DNA from: an uncultured Alphaproteobacteria bacterium
GTDB lineage: Bacteria; Pseudomonadota; Alphaproteobacteria; SP197
Direction of reading: 5' to 3'
Assembly (NCBI GenBank): GCA_943787175.1
Contig: CALSLK010000018.1
Location: 1 to 52,380, forward strand
Length of the DNA stretch: 52,380 bases
In this document: one piece after another, positions 35,550 to 44,144 of the stretch
Position numbering within the stretch: the stretch's first letter is position 1
Layout of the letters: every line of letters begins with the position of its first letter
The notes under the pieces: model-generated
What the model was told of the DNA's origin: nothing
What the model saw: the letters and a program-made list of their open reading frames with translations, nothing else
Databases searched by the model: none
Program-made: the position numbers and the translations under genes

Positions 35550-38000
35550 ATGGCCGATCTTCCGAACAAGGCACGCGCCGTCATCATTGGCGGTGGTGTC
35601 TCGGGCTGCTCCGTTGCCTATCACCTGGCCAAGCTGGGCTGGACCGATGTCATCCTGCTGGAACGCCGGCAACTGACGTGCGGCACGACCTGGCACGCCG
35701 CAGGGCTGGTGGGCCAGTTGCGCCCCAGCCAGAACATGACGCGCCTGGCAAAATATTCAGCCGAGCTCTACACCAAGCTGGAAGAAGAGACCGGTATTGC
35801 CACAGGCATGAAGCAGAACGGTTCCATCACCGTTGCCCTGACCGAAGAACGCAAGGAAGAGATCTACCGCACGGCCTCACTGGCCCGCGCCTTTGGGGTT
35901 GATGTCAGTGAAGTCACGGCCGAAGACGTCACGAAGATGTATCCCCATCTCAACGTGTCCGACATGGTGGGCGCCGTACACCTGCCGCTCGATGGCCAAT
36001 GCGACCCGGCCAACATTGCCCAGGCCCTGGCCAAGGGTGCGCGCCAGAATGGTGCAAAGATCGTTGAGAATGTAAAGGTTACGGCGGTACATCAGGACAA
36101 GGGCCGGGTGACCGGCGTTTCCTGGGAACAGGACGGCGAAAGCGGCACGATTGATGCCGATCTCGTGGTCAATTGTGCGGGCATGTGGGCCCGCGAACTG
36201 GGCGCCATGTCAGGCGTGAATATCCCGTTGCACGCCTGCGAGCATTTCTACATCGTCACCGAACCCATCGAGGGGCTAAAACAGGTGCCGGTGCTGCGCG
36301 TCCCCGACGAATGGGCCTATTACAAGGAAGATGCCGGCAAGATGATGGTCGGCGCGTTCGAGCCAAAGGCCAAACCCTGGGGCATGGACGGCATTGCCGA
36401 AGACTTCTGTTTCGATCAGTTGCCCGAAGATATCGAGCATTTCGAGCCGGTCCTGGAAAAGGCGGTCAACCGCATGCCGATGCTGGCAGAGGCCGGCATC
36501 CACACCTTCTTCAACGGGCCCGAGAGCTTTACCCCCGATGACGCCTATTACCTGGGTGAAGCACCGGAGCTGCAGGGTTATTTCATGGCCTGCGGCTACA
36601 ACTCCATCGGCATCGTCTCATCAGGCGGCGCCGGCATGGCGCTGGCCCAGTGGATCAACGACGGCGAAGCACCGTTCGACCTCTGGGACGTTGATATCCG
36701 CCGTGTGCAGCCGTTCCAGAAGAGCCGGTTCTACCTCAAGGAGCGCGTGAGCGAGTCCCTTGGCCTGCTTTATGCCGATCACTTCCCCTATCTCCAGCCG
36801 GTCACGGCACGCGGTGTGCGCCGCTCACCCATCCATGAGCAGCTCAAGGCACGCGGTGCCTGCTTTGGCGAGACCGCAGGCTGGGAACGAGCCAACTGGT
36901 TCGCGCCCGAGGGCGTGACACCGGAATACAAGTATTCCTGGAAACGCCAGAACTGGTTCGAATACGCCAAAGCCGAGCACCTTGCCGTGCGCAACGATAT
37001 CGGCCTGTTCGACATGACCTCCTTCGGCAAGATCCGCGTGGAAGGCCGTGATGCCGTCAAGGTGCTGAACCGTATCTGCGGCAACGAGATCGACGTCGAG
37101 GTCGGTGGACTCGTCTATACGCAGTTCCTGAACCACAAAGGCGGTATCGAGTGCGATTGCACCGTGACGCGCCTGTCAGAGACCGCGTTCCTGATCGTGA
37201 CGCCCGGCGCCACGCTGATGCGCGACATGGCCTGGCTCAACCGCCACACGCCTGAGGACGCCAACGTGGTGTTCACCGATGTGACGGCAGGCGAAGTCGT
37301 GTTCTGCCTGATGGGCCCCAAGGCACGCAATGTGCTCAATGCCTGTTCACCGAACGACTATTCCAACGAGAACCACCCCTTTGGTGCCATGCGCGAGGTC
37401 GAGATCGGCTATGGCATCGCGCGCGCCCATCGCGTGAGTTACGTGGGCGAACTGGGCTGGGAAATCTACGTTTCCTCGGACATGGCCGCCCACGTCTTCG
37501 AGACGCTGGAAGAAGCCGGTGCCGACCACGGCCTGAAGCTCGCTGGTATGCATGTGCTCGACTCGTGTCGCATCGAAAAGGCATTCCGTCATTTCGGGCA
37601 TGACATTACCGATGAGGATCACGTTCTTGAAGCCGGTCTTGGTTTTGCCGTGCGCCTGCAGAAACCCGACTTCATCGGTCGCGATGCAGTGCTGCGCAAG
37701 AAGGAAGAAGGCCTCAAGCGCCGCATGGTTCAGTTCAAGCTGAATGATGCCGAACCCCTGCTCTATCACAATGAGCCGGTCGTGCGGGACGGCAAGATCG
37801 TGAGCTTCCTGACCTCCGGCAACTACGGTCATCATCTGGGTGCCGCCATCGGCCTGGGCTACGTGCCCATCGAAGCCGGCGAAAGCAGTGAACAGATATT
37901 GAACTCCTCCTGGGAGATTGAGATTGCGGGGACACGCGTCTCAGCAGAAGCTTCCATCCGACCAATGTATGATCCCAAATCCGAACGGGTTCGTATGTAG
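35550..38000 (+). CDS. FAD-dependent oxidoreductase/GcvT fusion (dimethylglycine/sarcosine dehydrogenase-like) 2
   Basis: Start at 35550 gives 816 residues beginning MADLPNKARAVIIGGGVSGC, very like gene 1 (MADLPSTARVVIIGGGAVGA), so the pair are tandem paralogues. CGTTWHAAGLVGQLRPSQNM bears the covalent-FAD His region and matches classical DMGDH/sarcosine dehydrogenase better than gene 1. GCV_T domain at LAVRNDIGLFDMTSFGKIRV; C-terminal barrel ends SAEASIRPMYDPKSERVRM. It is intact. Expression is probably coupled to gene 1 and the MttB-like gene 40 bases downstream. Confidence 0.94.
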   Translation: MADLPNKARAVIIGGGVSGCSVAYHLAKLGWTDVILLERRQLTCGTTWHAAGLVGQLRPSQNMTRLAKYSAELYTKLEEETGIATGMKQNGSITVALTEERKEEIYRTASLARAFGVDVSEVTAEDVTKMYPHLNVSDMVGAVHLPLDGQCDPANIAQALAKGARQNGAKIVENVKVTAVHQDKGRVTGVSWEQDGESGTIDADLVVNCAGMWARELGAMSGVNIPLHACEHFYIVTEPIEGLKQVPVLRVPDEWAYYKEDAGKMMVGAFEPKAKPWGMDGIAEDFCFDQLPEDIEHFEPVLEKAVNRMPMLAEAGIHTFFNGPESFTPDDAYYLGEAPELQGYFMACGYNSIGIVSSGGAGMALAQWINDGEAPFDLWDVDIRRVQPFQKSRFYLKERVSESLGLLYADHFPYLQPVTARGVRRSPIHEQLKARGACFGETAGWERANWFAPEGVTPEYKYSWKRQNWFEYAKAEHLAVRNDIGLFDMTSFGKIRVEGRDAVKVLNRICGNEIDVEVGGLVYTQFLNHKGGIECDCTVTRLSETAFLIVTPGATLMRDMAWLNRHTPEDANVVFTDVTAGEVVFCLMGPKARNVLNACSPNDYSNENHPFGAMREVEIGYGIARAHRVSYVGELGWEIYVSSDMAAHVFETLEEAGADHGLKLAGMHVLDSCRIEKAFRHFGHDITDEDHVLEAGLGFAVRLQKPDFIGRDAVLRKKEEGLKRRMVQFKLNDAEPLLYHNEPVVRDGKIVSFLTSGNYGHHLGAAIGLGYVPIEAGESSEQILNSSWEIEIAGTRVSAEASIRPMYDPKSERVRM

Positions 38001-38040
38001 GTTTCCTGAGTGCCACGGTCTTTTTGAAGGATTAACGATC

Positions 38041-39627
38041 ATGACCGACGCCACCGTTGTAGACGACACCGCCCCCCGCAACCGACGTGGCAGCGGAGGA
38101 CGTGCGGCACGCAAGGCGGCGCGAGCGGCGCCACTGCCAGAGAGCATGCGCCCGGTGCGCGCAGGCATGGAAGGCGGCACGTTCAAACCGCTCAACGATG
38201 CCGGTATGAAATCAATCCACGAGACCGCCATGCGCGCGCTTGAGGAAATTGGCCTGGGTGATGCCCCACCCACGGGCGTGGAGACGCTGACCAAGGCAGG
38301 TGCCGTGCAAGGTGATGACGGCCGCATCCGTTTCTCACCCAGCCTGGTCGAAGACATGCTTGCCGTTGCGGGCCGCGAGATCACGCTGGTTGGTCAGGAC
38401 CCGATGTATGACATCCATCCCGGTGGCCATCGCGTGCATTACGGCACGGCAGGGGCTGCGGTGTTCGTCTATGATCCCATCGCGCGCGAGAATCGCGAGC
38501 CCACCGTGCAGGATCTGTATGATTCCGCGCGCATCACCGACACGCTCGACAACATACACTTCTTCCAGCGCACGTTGACGCCGCGAGACACAGTCGACCC
38601 AACCGACATGGATCTCAACACGCTATATGCCTGCGTGTCGGGCACGACCAAACATGTCGGCACATCCTTCACATCGGTTGATCGGGCCAAGAAGGGCCTG
38701 GAGATGCTGCACATGGTGGCAGGCTCCGAGTCTGCTTGGCGAGAGCGACCGTTCGTTTCCAATTCCAACTGTTTTGTCGTGCCGCCGATGAAGTTCGCGA
38801 CCGAGAGTTGCGAGGTGATGGAAACCCTGATCGATGGCGGCATGCCGATCCTGCTGCTTTCGGCCGGTCAGGCCGGCGCAACAGCCCCTGCCCCCTTGGC
38901 TGGTGCCGTGGTGCAGGCTGTCGCTGAATGCCTGGCTGGTGTCGTCTACGTCAACGCCATCAAGCCCGGACATCCGGCAATCTTTGGCACCTGGCCTTTT
39001 GTGTCAGACCTTCGCACCGGCGCCATGTCCGGTGGTTCGCCCGAACAGGGCCTGCTGACGGCGGCCTGTGGCCAGATGGCGCGGTACTACGACCTGCCCG
39101 GTGGCTCAGCCTGTGCCATGTCGGATTCCAAGGAAATGGATATGCAGGCTGGTTATGAGCGTGGCATGGCCAACGTGATGGCAGGCATGTCGGGCCTTAA
39201 CATGATTTATGAAAGTGTCGGCATGCACGCTTCGCTGCTGTCGCACTGCCTGGATTCCCTGGTGATCGACAACGACGTCATCGGTGCCTGCCTGCGCTGC
39301 GTGCGTGGCATTGAAGTCAACGACGACACCATGGCGCTCGAGACCATGCGGGAAGTCTGCATCGGCGGCCCCGGCCATTACCTGGGTTCCGACCAGACCC
39401 TGCGTCTGATGCAGACCGAATACGTCTATCCACGCCTGGGCGACCGCACCAGCCCCAAGGAATGGCTGGAAGTTGGCAAGCCCGACCTGATCGAAAAGGC
39501 CATCGCCAGAAAAAATGAAATCCTGGCCGAACACTTCCCCGGCCACATCTCCGACGAAGTCGATGCCCAGATCCGCGAGAAATTCGACATCTTCATTCCC
39601 CGCGAAGGCATGAAACCTGCGGCATAG
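38041..39627 (+). CDS. MttB-family (non-pyrrolysine) methyltransferase
   Basis: A 528-residue protein of the trimethylamine methyltransferase superfamily, with a basic N-terminal extension (residues 1-40). Family features are FKPLNDAGMKSIHETAMRAL, GGHRVHYGTAGAAVFVYDPI, TTKHVGTSFTSVDRAKKGLE, GATAPAPLAGAVVQAVAECL and GCQ-like GSACAMSDSKEMDMQAGYE. There is no in-frame amber, so it lacks pyrrolysine and should act on a quaternary amine rather than trimethylamine (as MtgB does for glycine betaine). No corrinoid protein gene (MttC-like) is nearby. Linked to two demethylating dehydrogenases, it suggests stepwise removal of methyl groups. Confidence 0.9.
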   Translation: MTDATVVDDTAPRNRRGSGGRAARKAARAAPLPESMRPVRAGMEGGTFKPLNDAGMKSIHETAMRALEEIGLGDAPPTGVETLTKAGAVQGDDGRIRFSPSLVEDMLAVAGREITLVGQDPMYDIHPGGHRVHYGTAGAAVFVYDPIARENREPTVQDLYDSARITDTLDNIHFFQRTLTPRDTVDPTDMDLNTLYACVSGTTKHVGTSFTSVDRAKKGLEMLHMVAGSESAWRERPFVSNSNCFVVPPMKFATESCEVMETLIDGGMPILLLSAGQAGATAPAPLAGAVVQAVAECLAGVVYVNAIKPGHPAIFGTWPFVSDLRTGAMSGGSPEQGLLTAACGQMARYYDLPGGSACAMSDSKEMDMQAGYERGMANVMAGMSGLNMIYESVGMHASLLSHCLDSLVIDNDVIGACLRCVRGIEVNDDTMALETMREVCIGGPGHYLGSDQTLRLMQTEYVYPRLGDRTSPKEWLEVGKPDLIEKAIARKNEILAEHFPGHISDEVDAQIREKFDIFIPREGMKPAA

Positions 39628-39641
39628 GAATTCCAGCTACC

Positions 39642-39760
39642 GTGTCATCCCGGCCGAGAGAGTGAAACGAACGCGCACCGGGATCTCGTTCCGCACGTTG
39701 CTTTTGAAACGCGTCATGACGAGTTCCCGGATAACCGCGTTGCGGTTTCCGGGATGACAC
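39642..39760. repeat. REP-like composite palindromic intergenic element
   Basis: Its ends are GTGTCATCCCGG (39642-39653) and the exact complement CCGGGATGACAC (39749-39760). Inside are more CCGGG/CCCGG arms and a CCGC-gtt-GCGG hairpin. It fills the gap between the MttB-family stop and the quinone oxidoreductase stop, so it may also end transcription from both sides. Confidence 0.7.
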
Positions 39761-40360
39761 TTAAGGATTGGGGCGGGCACCTTCACAAATGCTCTTGCCT
39801 GCCTCATAGGCGGTCTCCAGGTGCCCCTCGTGTTCACCCTTCTCGAACGCGGAATCCAGAAGGAAGTGAATGTTGATGGGGTCGACACCACAATAACCCA
39901 GGACGCCGACGCGCCAGATGTGGTCGAGGCGCTCCAGGCAACCCCAGTTGGCTTCCATTTCCGGTGAAGCACCAACCGGCACCAACACGGTGCAGGGGCG
40001 TGGCTTCAAGAGGCTACCGTTGGGGTCATGTTTCCAGTCATAGGCCCAACCGGCCGACCACACACGGTCAAGCCAGCCTTTCATCATGGCGGGCATGGAG
40101 AACCACCAGATCGGGAAGATCAGGCAGAGCGCATCCGCATTTTCTACACGAGCCTGCTCTGCCTGAATCTCCGGGACCATGGGCACGTCGTTGAACTGTT
40201 CCAGGTCGCGTGCCGTCATGACCGGATCAAAGCCCTCGGCATGGAGGTCAGCATGTTCGAACGTGTGCCCTGCTGAAGCCACCCCTTCCTCGAACCGTCG
40301 CGCCAGGGCGTGGGTGAAGGAGTCGGGCTTGGGATGGCAGACGACATTGAGGACGTGCAA
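39761..40360 (-). CDS. NAD(P)H dehydrogenase (quinone)/flavodoxin-like reductase
   Basis: A 199-residue protein of the KefF/NQO1 flavodoxin-fold family: VLNVVCHPKPDSFTHALARR with the FMN phosphate loop, ADALCLIFPIWWFSMPAMMK, GWLDRVWSAGWAYDW. Two-electron reduction of quinones or another acceptor with NAD(P)H is expected. Start is a TTG at 40360. It lies next to the GcvT remnant on the same strand. Confidence 0.88.
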   Translation of the reverse strand: MHVLNVVCHPKPDSFTHALARRFEEGVASAGHTFEHADLHAEGFDPVMTARDLEQFNDVPMVPEIQAEQARVENADALCLIFPIWWFSMPAMMKGWLDRVWSAGWAYDWKHDPNGSLLKPRPCTVLVPVGASPEMEANWGCLERLDHIWRVGVLGYCGVDPINIHFLLDSAFEKGEHEGHLETAYEAGKSICEGARPNP

Positions 40361-40364
40361 GGGC

Positions 40365-40566
40365 TCAGGCTCCGCGTTTGACGAACGGCACGGTCGTGAC
40401 CTCGGCCCGTGTCATGCCGTTGGGGTGTGTGACTTCGACGATATCACCAATCCCGATCGCCTTGTCGAGGACGGCGATGCCGATGTCCTGGCCGAGTTCA
40501 AAGGAATGAATGGCCCAACGGACTTCACCGGTGAGGCCTAGAACCGGGCCCGCGCCACAACCAAGA
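40365..40566 (-). pseudogene. C-terminal remnant of an aminomethyltransferase (GcvT)-like protein
   Basis: About 65 codons without a start: GLTGEVRWAIHSFELGQDIG, AVLDKAIGIGDIVEVTHPNG, then RAEVTTVPFVKRGA and a stop. This is the C-terminal barrel of GcvT/DMGDH-type proteins. No N-terminal part is found beside it, so most of the gene was lost. The AhpD-like gene ends 16 bases away. It may be what remains of a third DMGDH-type gene. Confidence 0.65.
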
Positions 40567-40573
40567 ACGCTTG

Positions 40574-40590
40574 AGACCTGCTTCAGGTCT
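40574..40590 (-). terminator. perfect hairpin over the end of the AhpD-like gene
   Basis: AGACCTG-ctt-CAGGTCT forms a 7-bp stem with a 3-base loop and covers the AhpD-like stop codon. No T-run follows, so it could be a weak terminator or mRNA end. Confidence 0.3.
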
Positions 40591-41674
40591 TGCGGTCGAC
40601 CAGATCAAGGTCTGCGCGCATATCGACCGTCATATCAGCAGTGCTCTCGTCCAGTTCGATGCCGGTGGCATCGGCCACCTTCACGATGGCATTGTAGGAA
40701 CCAATGGTTGCAGCGGTATCGGCAAGGCCGGCATCGCCCAGTGCAGCACGCACAGCCTCGCGACAGGCATCGAGATTTGCGAAGTCCCGCAATACCACCG
40801 CATCGGTCAGCGCGAGCAGCTCCGCCCCATTGGGCATGCCGGTTGCTGCGCCTTTTCCTTCAAGCGTTGCAACCAGGTCCACAGCAACGTCCAGTTCACC
40901 TGCACCCGCACGGAGCGCTCCCAGATGGCTGGCAGTTCAGTAATGGCACCCGTTCAGTGAAGCCGCGCGGGCTGCAATCATTTCGATCTGCATCGGCGTG
41001 ATTGCGCGCCCCGCCTCCTGCTCTGCTCTCTGCGGCAGCTCGCGTTCGTAAAAGTAGAGTTCAGTATCAAGATCGAAGAACCCCATAACCTCATCGGGCA
41101 CAAGGCTCATCGCTTTCTGGACGTTGTAATCACCGTATTTCGAGAAGAAATCTGGTTCCTGCGGCGTGCGATCATCAGCTGACAAGGTGGGTAACCACCC
41201 CAGCCCCATGCGCGCGCCGGGAGGGCGATGGCGTGTCGGCTCTCCAGCAACAGGGTCCGGAAGAGCGCGTTGCTGATGTCCCATGCTGAGGTCGACGGCA
41301 TCAAGCGCAGAAATGGTCGAAACGACACCCACCAGTTCGACGTAGTGGGTATCTTCAAGCCCCTGCTCAAGCAGCCCCTTGAGCCAGCCTGACGACAGCC
41401 GCCCGGCATCGGTGCGAATGCGATGGATGGCTTCAACGACGACATCATCCAAGACGCACAGACTGTCATGGCGACCTTCGACATGATTTGGCGACAGGGC
41501 TTCTTTCCGCGCACCGCACAGGCCGCAGGCATCGGCCTGGCGTGTTTCGGCGGCAATCGCCAGACGTTCGGCACCCGTCCACCAGGTGCCGGGTCGCGCC
41601 AGACGTTGCCAGGCCCGCTCCATCGCCGCAGAGAGTCCTTTGCGAGTGCCATCGGAAATACGTTCTTCGGTCAT
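40583..41674 (-). CDS. AhpD/carboxymuconolactone-decarboxylase-like protein, candidate selenoprotein (in-frame TGA at CxxC)
   Basis: One continuous frame of 363 codons with a single TGA at codon 246. The context is LNGCHY-[TGA]-TASHLGAL, so TGA replaces the second Cys of the AhpD motif CxxC-x3-H (Cys243, His250). Both sides are well conserved-looking coding: QIEMIAARAASLNGCHY before, ELDVAVDLVATLEGKGAATG after. A bacterial SECIS-like hairpin follows the TGA in the right window. AhpD-like CxxU selenoproteins are known from marine bacteria. The N-terminal part has another cysteine pair (ACGLCGARKEAL). Expected role is reduction of peroxides or another thiol redox reaction. ATG at 41674 was chosen; 21 bases separate it from the glutamate decarboxylase stop, so they are one operon. 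A TGC-to-TGA mutation or error is the alternative. Confidence 0.65.
40897..40927 (-). promoter_or_regulatory. candidate bacterial SECIS element for the AhpD-like gene
   Basis: On the mRNA, GCGCUC pairs with GGGUGC around the loop CGUGC, 18 nt after the UGA; below it CAUCU pairs with AGGUG, leaving a GGGA bulge. The loop begins 25 nt after UGA and has G as its second base. This fits the known bacterial SECIS pattern (short stem, 3-14 nt loop with an early G, loop 16-37 nt from UGA). Several pairs are G-U, so it is moderate evidence. Confidence 0.5.
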
Positions 41675-41695
41675 GATTGTCCTCCGCCACACGCT

Positions 41696-43087
41696 CTAGA
41701 GATGGGTGAAACCCTGCTTCTTTTCCTCACCCATCGACGGGTGCCGAGCATGTTTCTCCATGAGTTCGACGCATTCCCGCAGATCGACCAGCAGGGCACG
41801 TGCGAGATCCCGCGAGAACCCGTGACGCACGACAATGCGTTGCACGGCGGTGTCTTGCAGACCACGCGGCAGCGTATAGGACGGCACCTGCCAACCGCGA
41901 TTGCGCATGCGTTCGCTGAGATCAAACAGACTGTGACCGTTGATGGTATTGCCGTCTTTTACCCGCCAGGACAGAACGGGAATGTCACTGCCGTCATGGA
42001 TGATCTCGAACGGGCCCAGCGCGCCGATCTCGCGTGAGAGATAGAGCGCCACGTTCTGACATGCCTGCTGGATCTTGGCGTAGCCCTGCTTACCCAGCCT
42101 CAGGAAGTTGTAATACTGGCAACACACCTGCCCGCCGGGGCGTGAGAAGTTGATCGCGAAATCAGGCATGTCGCCGCCCAGATAGTTCACGTTGAAGATG
42201 AGGTCATCCGGCAGGTATTCGGCACTGCGCCAGGCTGCCCAGCCCACGCCAAGGGGCGCAAGACCATACTTGTGGCCCGACGTATTGATGGAAACCACAC
42301 GGTCCAGGCGGAAGTCCCATTCCAGCTCCGGCTGGATGAAGGGCGCGACCATGGCACCACTGGCGCCATCGACATGGATGGGAATGTCCAGACCGGTTTC
42401 TGCCTGGTGCTTGTCGAGCGCGTCGGCGATTTCCTTCACCGGCTCATACTGGCCCGTGAAGGTGGAACCCAGAATGGCAACGACACCAATGGTGTTTTCA
42501 TCGACCAGTTTCAGCACTTCCTCGGCATTGATGATGTAGCGCCCTTCGGCCATGGGCACGAGGCGCTCCTCCACATCCCAGTAACGCGCGAACTTGTGCC
42601 AGCAGACCTGAACGTTCACGCCCATGATGATGTTGGGTTTCTCGGCATTCTTGCCTGCAGCCTTGCGGGCATTGCGCCAGCGCCACTTCATGGCCATGCC
42701 GGCAAGCTGACAGGCCTCACTGGAGCCCACAGTAGAGGTCCCAACGGCCTGGTCGGCATCAGGTGCGTTCCAGAGATCAGCGATCATGTGAACACAACGC
42801 CGCTCGATCTCGGCGGTCTGGGGGTATTCGTCCCGGTCGACCATGTTCTTGTCGAACGTCTCATTCATCAGGCGCCGGACCTCGTCCTCCATCCATGTGC
42901 CGCAGAAGGTCGCCATGTTAAGTCTGGAATTGCCATCCAGCATCAACTCGTCACTGATGATCTGATAGGCGTGCTTGGCTTCCATCTGGTGTTCGGGCAC
43001 GCGCAGTTTGGGCGCGGTGACGTCCAGATCGTTGGAAGCAAAAACGTCGTCAAAATGATCGCTGTGTTCGGCCTTATGAAGAGGCAT
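41696..43087 (-). CDS. gad: glutamate decarboxylase
   Basis: A 463-residue PLP-dependent decarboxylase close to GadA/B in length and motifs: LNMATFCGTWMEDEVRRLM, GTSTVGSSEACQLAGMAMKW, IPIHVDGASGAMVAPFIQPE, and NTSGHKYGLAPLGVGW with the PLP-binding Lys273. It converts glutamate to GABA and CO2, using a proton, and can support acid resistance or the GABA shunt. No GadC antiporter is in the window. The AhpD-like gene follows it on the same strand. Confidence 0.94.
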   Translation of the reverse strand: MPLHKAEHSDHFDDVFASNDLDVTAPKLRVPEHQMEAKHAYQIISDELMLDGNSRLNMATFCGTWMEDEVRRLMNETFDKNMVDRDEYPQTAEIERRCVHMIADLWNAPDADQAVGTSTVGSSEACQLAGMAMKWRWRNARKAAGKNAEKPNIIMGVNVQVCWHKFARYWDVEERLVPMAEGRYIINAEEVLKLVDENTIGVVAILGSTFTGQYEPVKEIADALDKHQAETGLDIPIHVDGASGAMVAPFIQPELEWDFRLDRVVSINTSGHKYGLAPLGVGWAAWRSAEYLPDDLIFNVNYLGGDMPDFAINFSRPGGQVCCQYYNFLRLGKQGYAKIQQACQNVALYLSREIGALGPFEIIHDGSDIPVLSWRVKDGNTINGHSLFDLSERMRNRGWQVPSYTLPRGLQDTAVQRIVVRHGFSRDLARALLVDLRECVELMEKHARHPSMGEEKKQGFTHL

Positions 43088-43137
43088 GGTGGCTCCCGTT
43101 GGTGTGCTGCCCGGGAAGCCTACGTGCTTGAACCAGG

Positions 43138-43941
43138 CTATGCCACCGTTCGACCGTAGAAGCCCAGACGTTCGTCATCGTTGAACATCACGCCGGGCCG
43201 TTCGTAATAGGAAAAGACCGCGATGAGTCGGTTGCGCTCACCCTGGGTTGGGGAGACGCCGTGCAGCGTGTTCTTGCCCTTGAAGATATTGAGCGTGCCG
43301 GGGCTGAGCCTCAGGGCTTTCTGCTCTGGATCATCACCGGCAAGCAGACGCGCTACGCCATCAAGATTGGGATCATCATCGGAACGCAGGTCGGTGCGGT
43401 ACTCGAACTCACCGCCCGCCAGGGGCGACTGGATCAGGAGCGTGGTGGTGAATTCCGAACGGTCGAAATGCCAGCCCAGTCCTTCGCCATCGCTGTAGGA
43501 CATGACGTTGACGCGCGCCAGAGGGTCATCCATCAGGAAAAGTTGTGGCTTCTCCATGACACGAGCCAGAAAATCGGCAAGCGGCTGCTATTCGTAGATT
43601 GCGTGAATGATGCTGTCAGGCATTTGGTCATCACACAGCGTGTGGCTTGATGTAACCGCCGTTGCCAGGGCGGGATGATCGTCCGGCACACCGGGAATGG
43701 ATTTCAGAAAATAGACGTTGTGCGCGCGTGACTGGTGAAACGAAACGCTCTGTGTCAGAGGCGTCAGTTCTTCCGCCGCACGGGCAATCACTTGCGCACG
43801 CACGAACCCATCCAGATTGAACATGCCATCGCGCGCCAGCGTTGCCTTGCAACGTTCGACCAGTTCGACACAGGCATCGCTATCAGGACGGTCAATGGGA
43901 AACCGGTCCAGGTCGAGCAGGTTTGGGATCTCATGACCCAT
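43138..43941 (-). pseudogene. 2OG-Fe(II) oxygenase, HalD/ArpA-like, interrupted by an in-frame TAG
   Basis: One frame of 267 codons with a TAG at codon 118 (43588-43590). N-terminal half: NLLDLDRFPIDRPDSDACVE, LARDGMFNLDGFV; C-terminal half: LGWHFDRSEFTTTLLIQSPL with the iron-binding His-x-Asp, then IFKGKNTLHGVSPTQGERNR with the third His. The TAG aligns with Trp121 of the paralogue at 10118 (W-x-P versus [TAG]-Q-P), so TGG-to-TAG is the simplest cause. Start ATG at 43941 overlaps the DUF2783 stop by 11 bases. Function as an amino-acid hydroxylase is inferred. Confidence 0.75.
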
Positions 43942-44143
43942 CAGCGTTCTCCAATCCTTCTGCCGCACTGGCAATGGCTTCCTGTACCGCTTCATCATCG
44001 CCAACCTGATTGGCGAGCAACAGGATCAGCCGGGCGCGGAACCGTTCCGCATCGGCGGGGCTGAGCACTTCCTGGGCATCGATGAGTGCCTGATAGACAT
44101 CATCGGTGCGGTTGAGATTGGGCGTTGTCTTCAATCCGGCCAT
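43931..44143 (-). CDS. DUF2783-family small protein
   Basis: Seventy residues: MAGLKTTPNLNRTDDVYQAL, LSPADAERFRARLILLLANQ, VGDDEAVQEAIASAAEGLE. The family (DUF2783) is usually encoded beside FAD monooxygenases, as here. Its function is unknown; it may assist the monooxygenase. The start lies 1 base after the monooxygenase stop and the end overlaps the oxygenase start. Confidence 0.85.
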   Translation of the reverse strand: MAGLKTTPNLNRTDDVYQALIDAQEVLSPADAERFRARLILLLANQVGDDEAVQEAIASAAEGLENADGS

Positions 44144-44144
44144 A

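Noticed and set aside
38041..39627. Pyrrolysine-containing MttB
   Set aside because: The frame has no in-frame TAG, so it belongs to the non-Pyl branch.
42272..43159. 295-codon plus frame opposite glutamate decarboxylase
   Set aside because: Shadow of a well-conserved PLP enzyme on the other strand.
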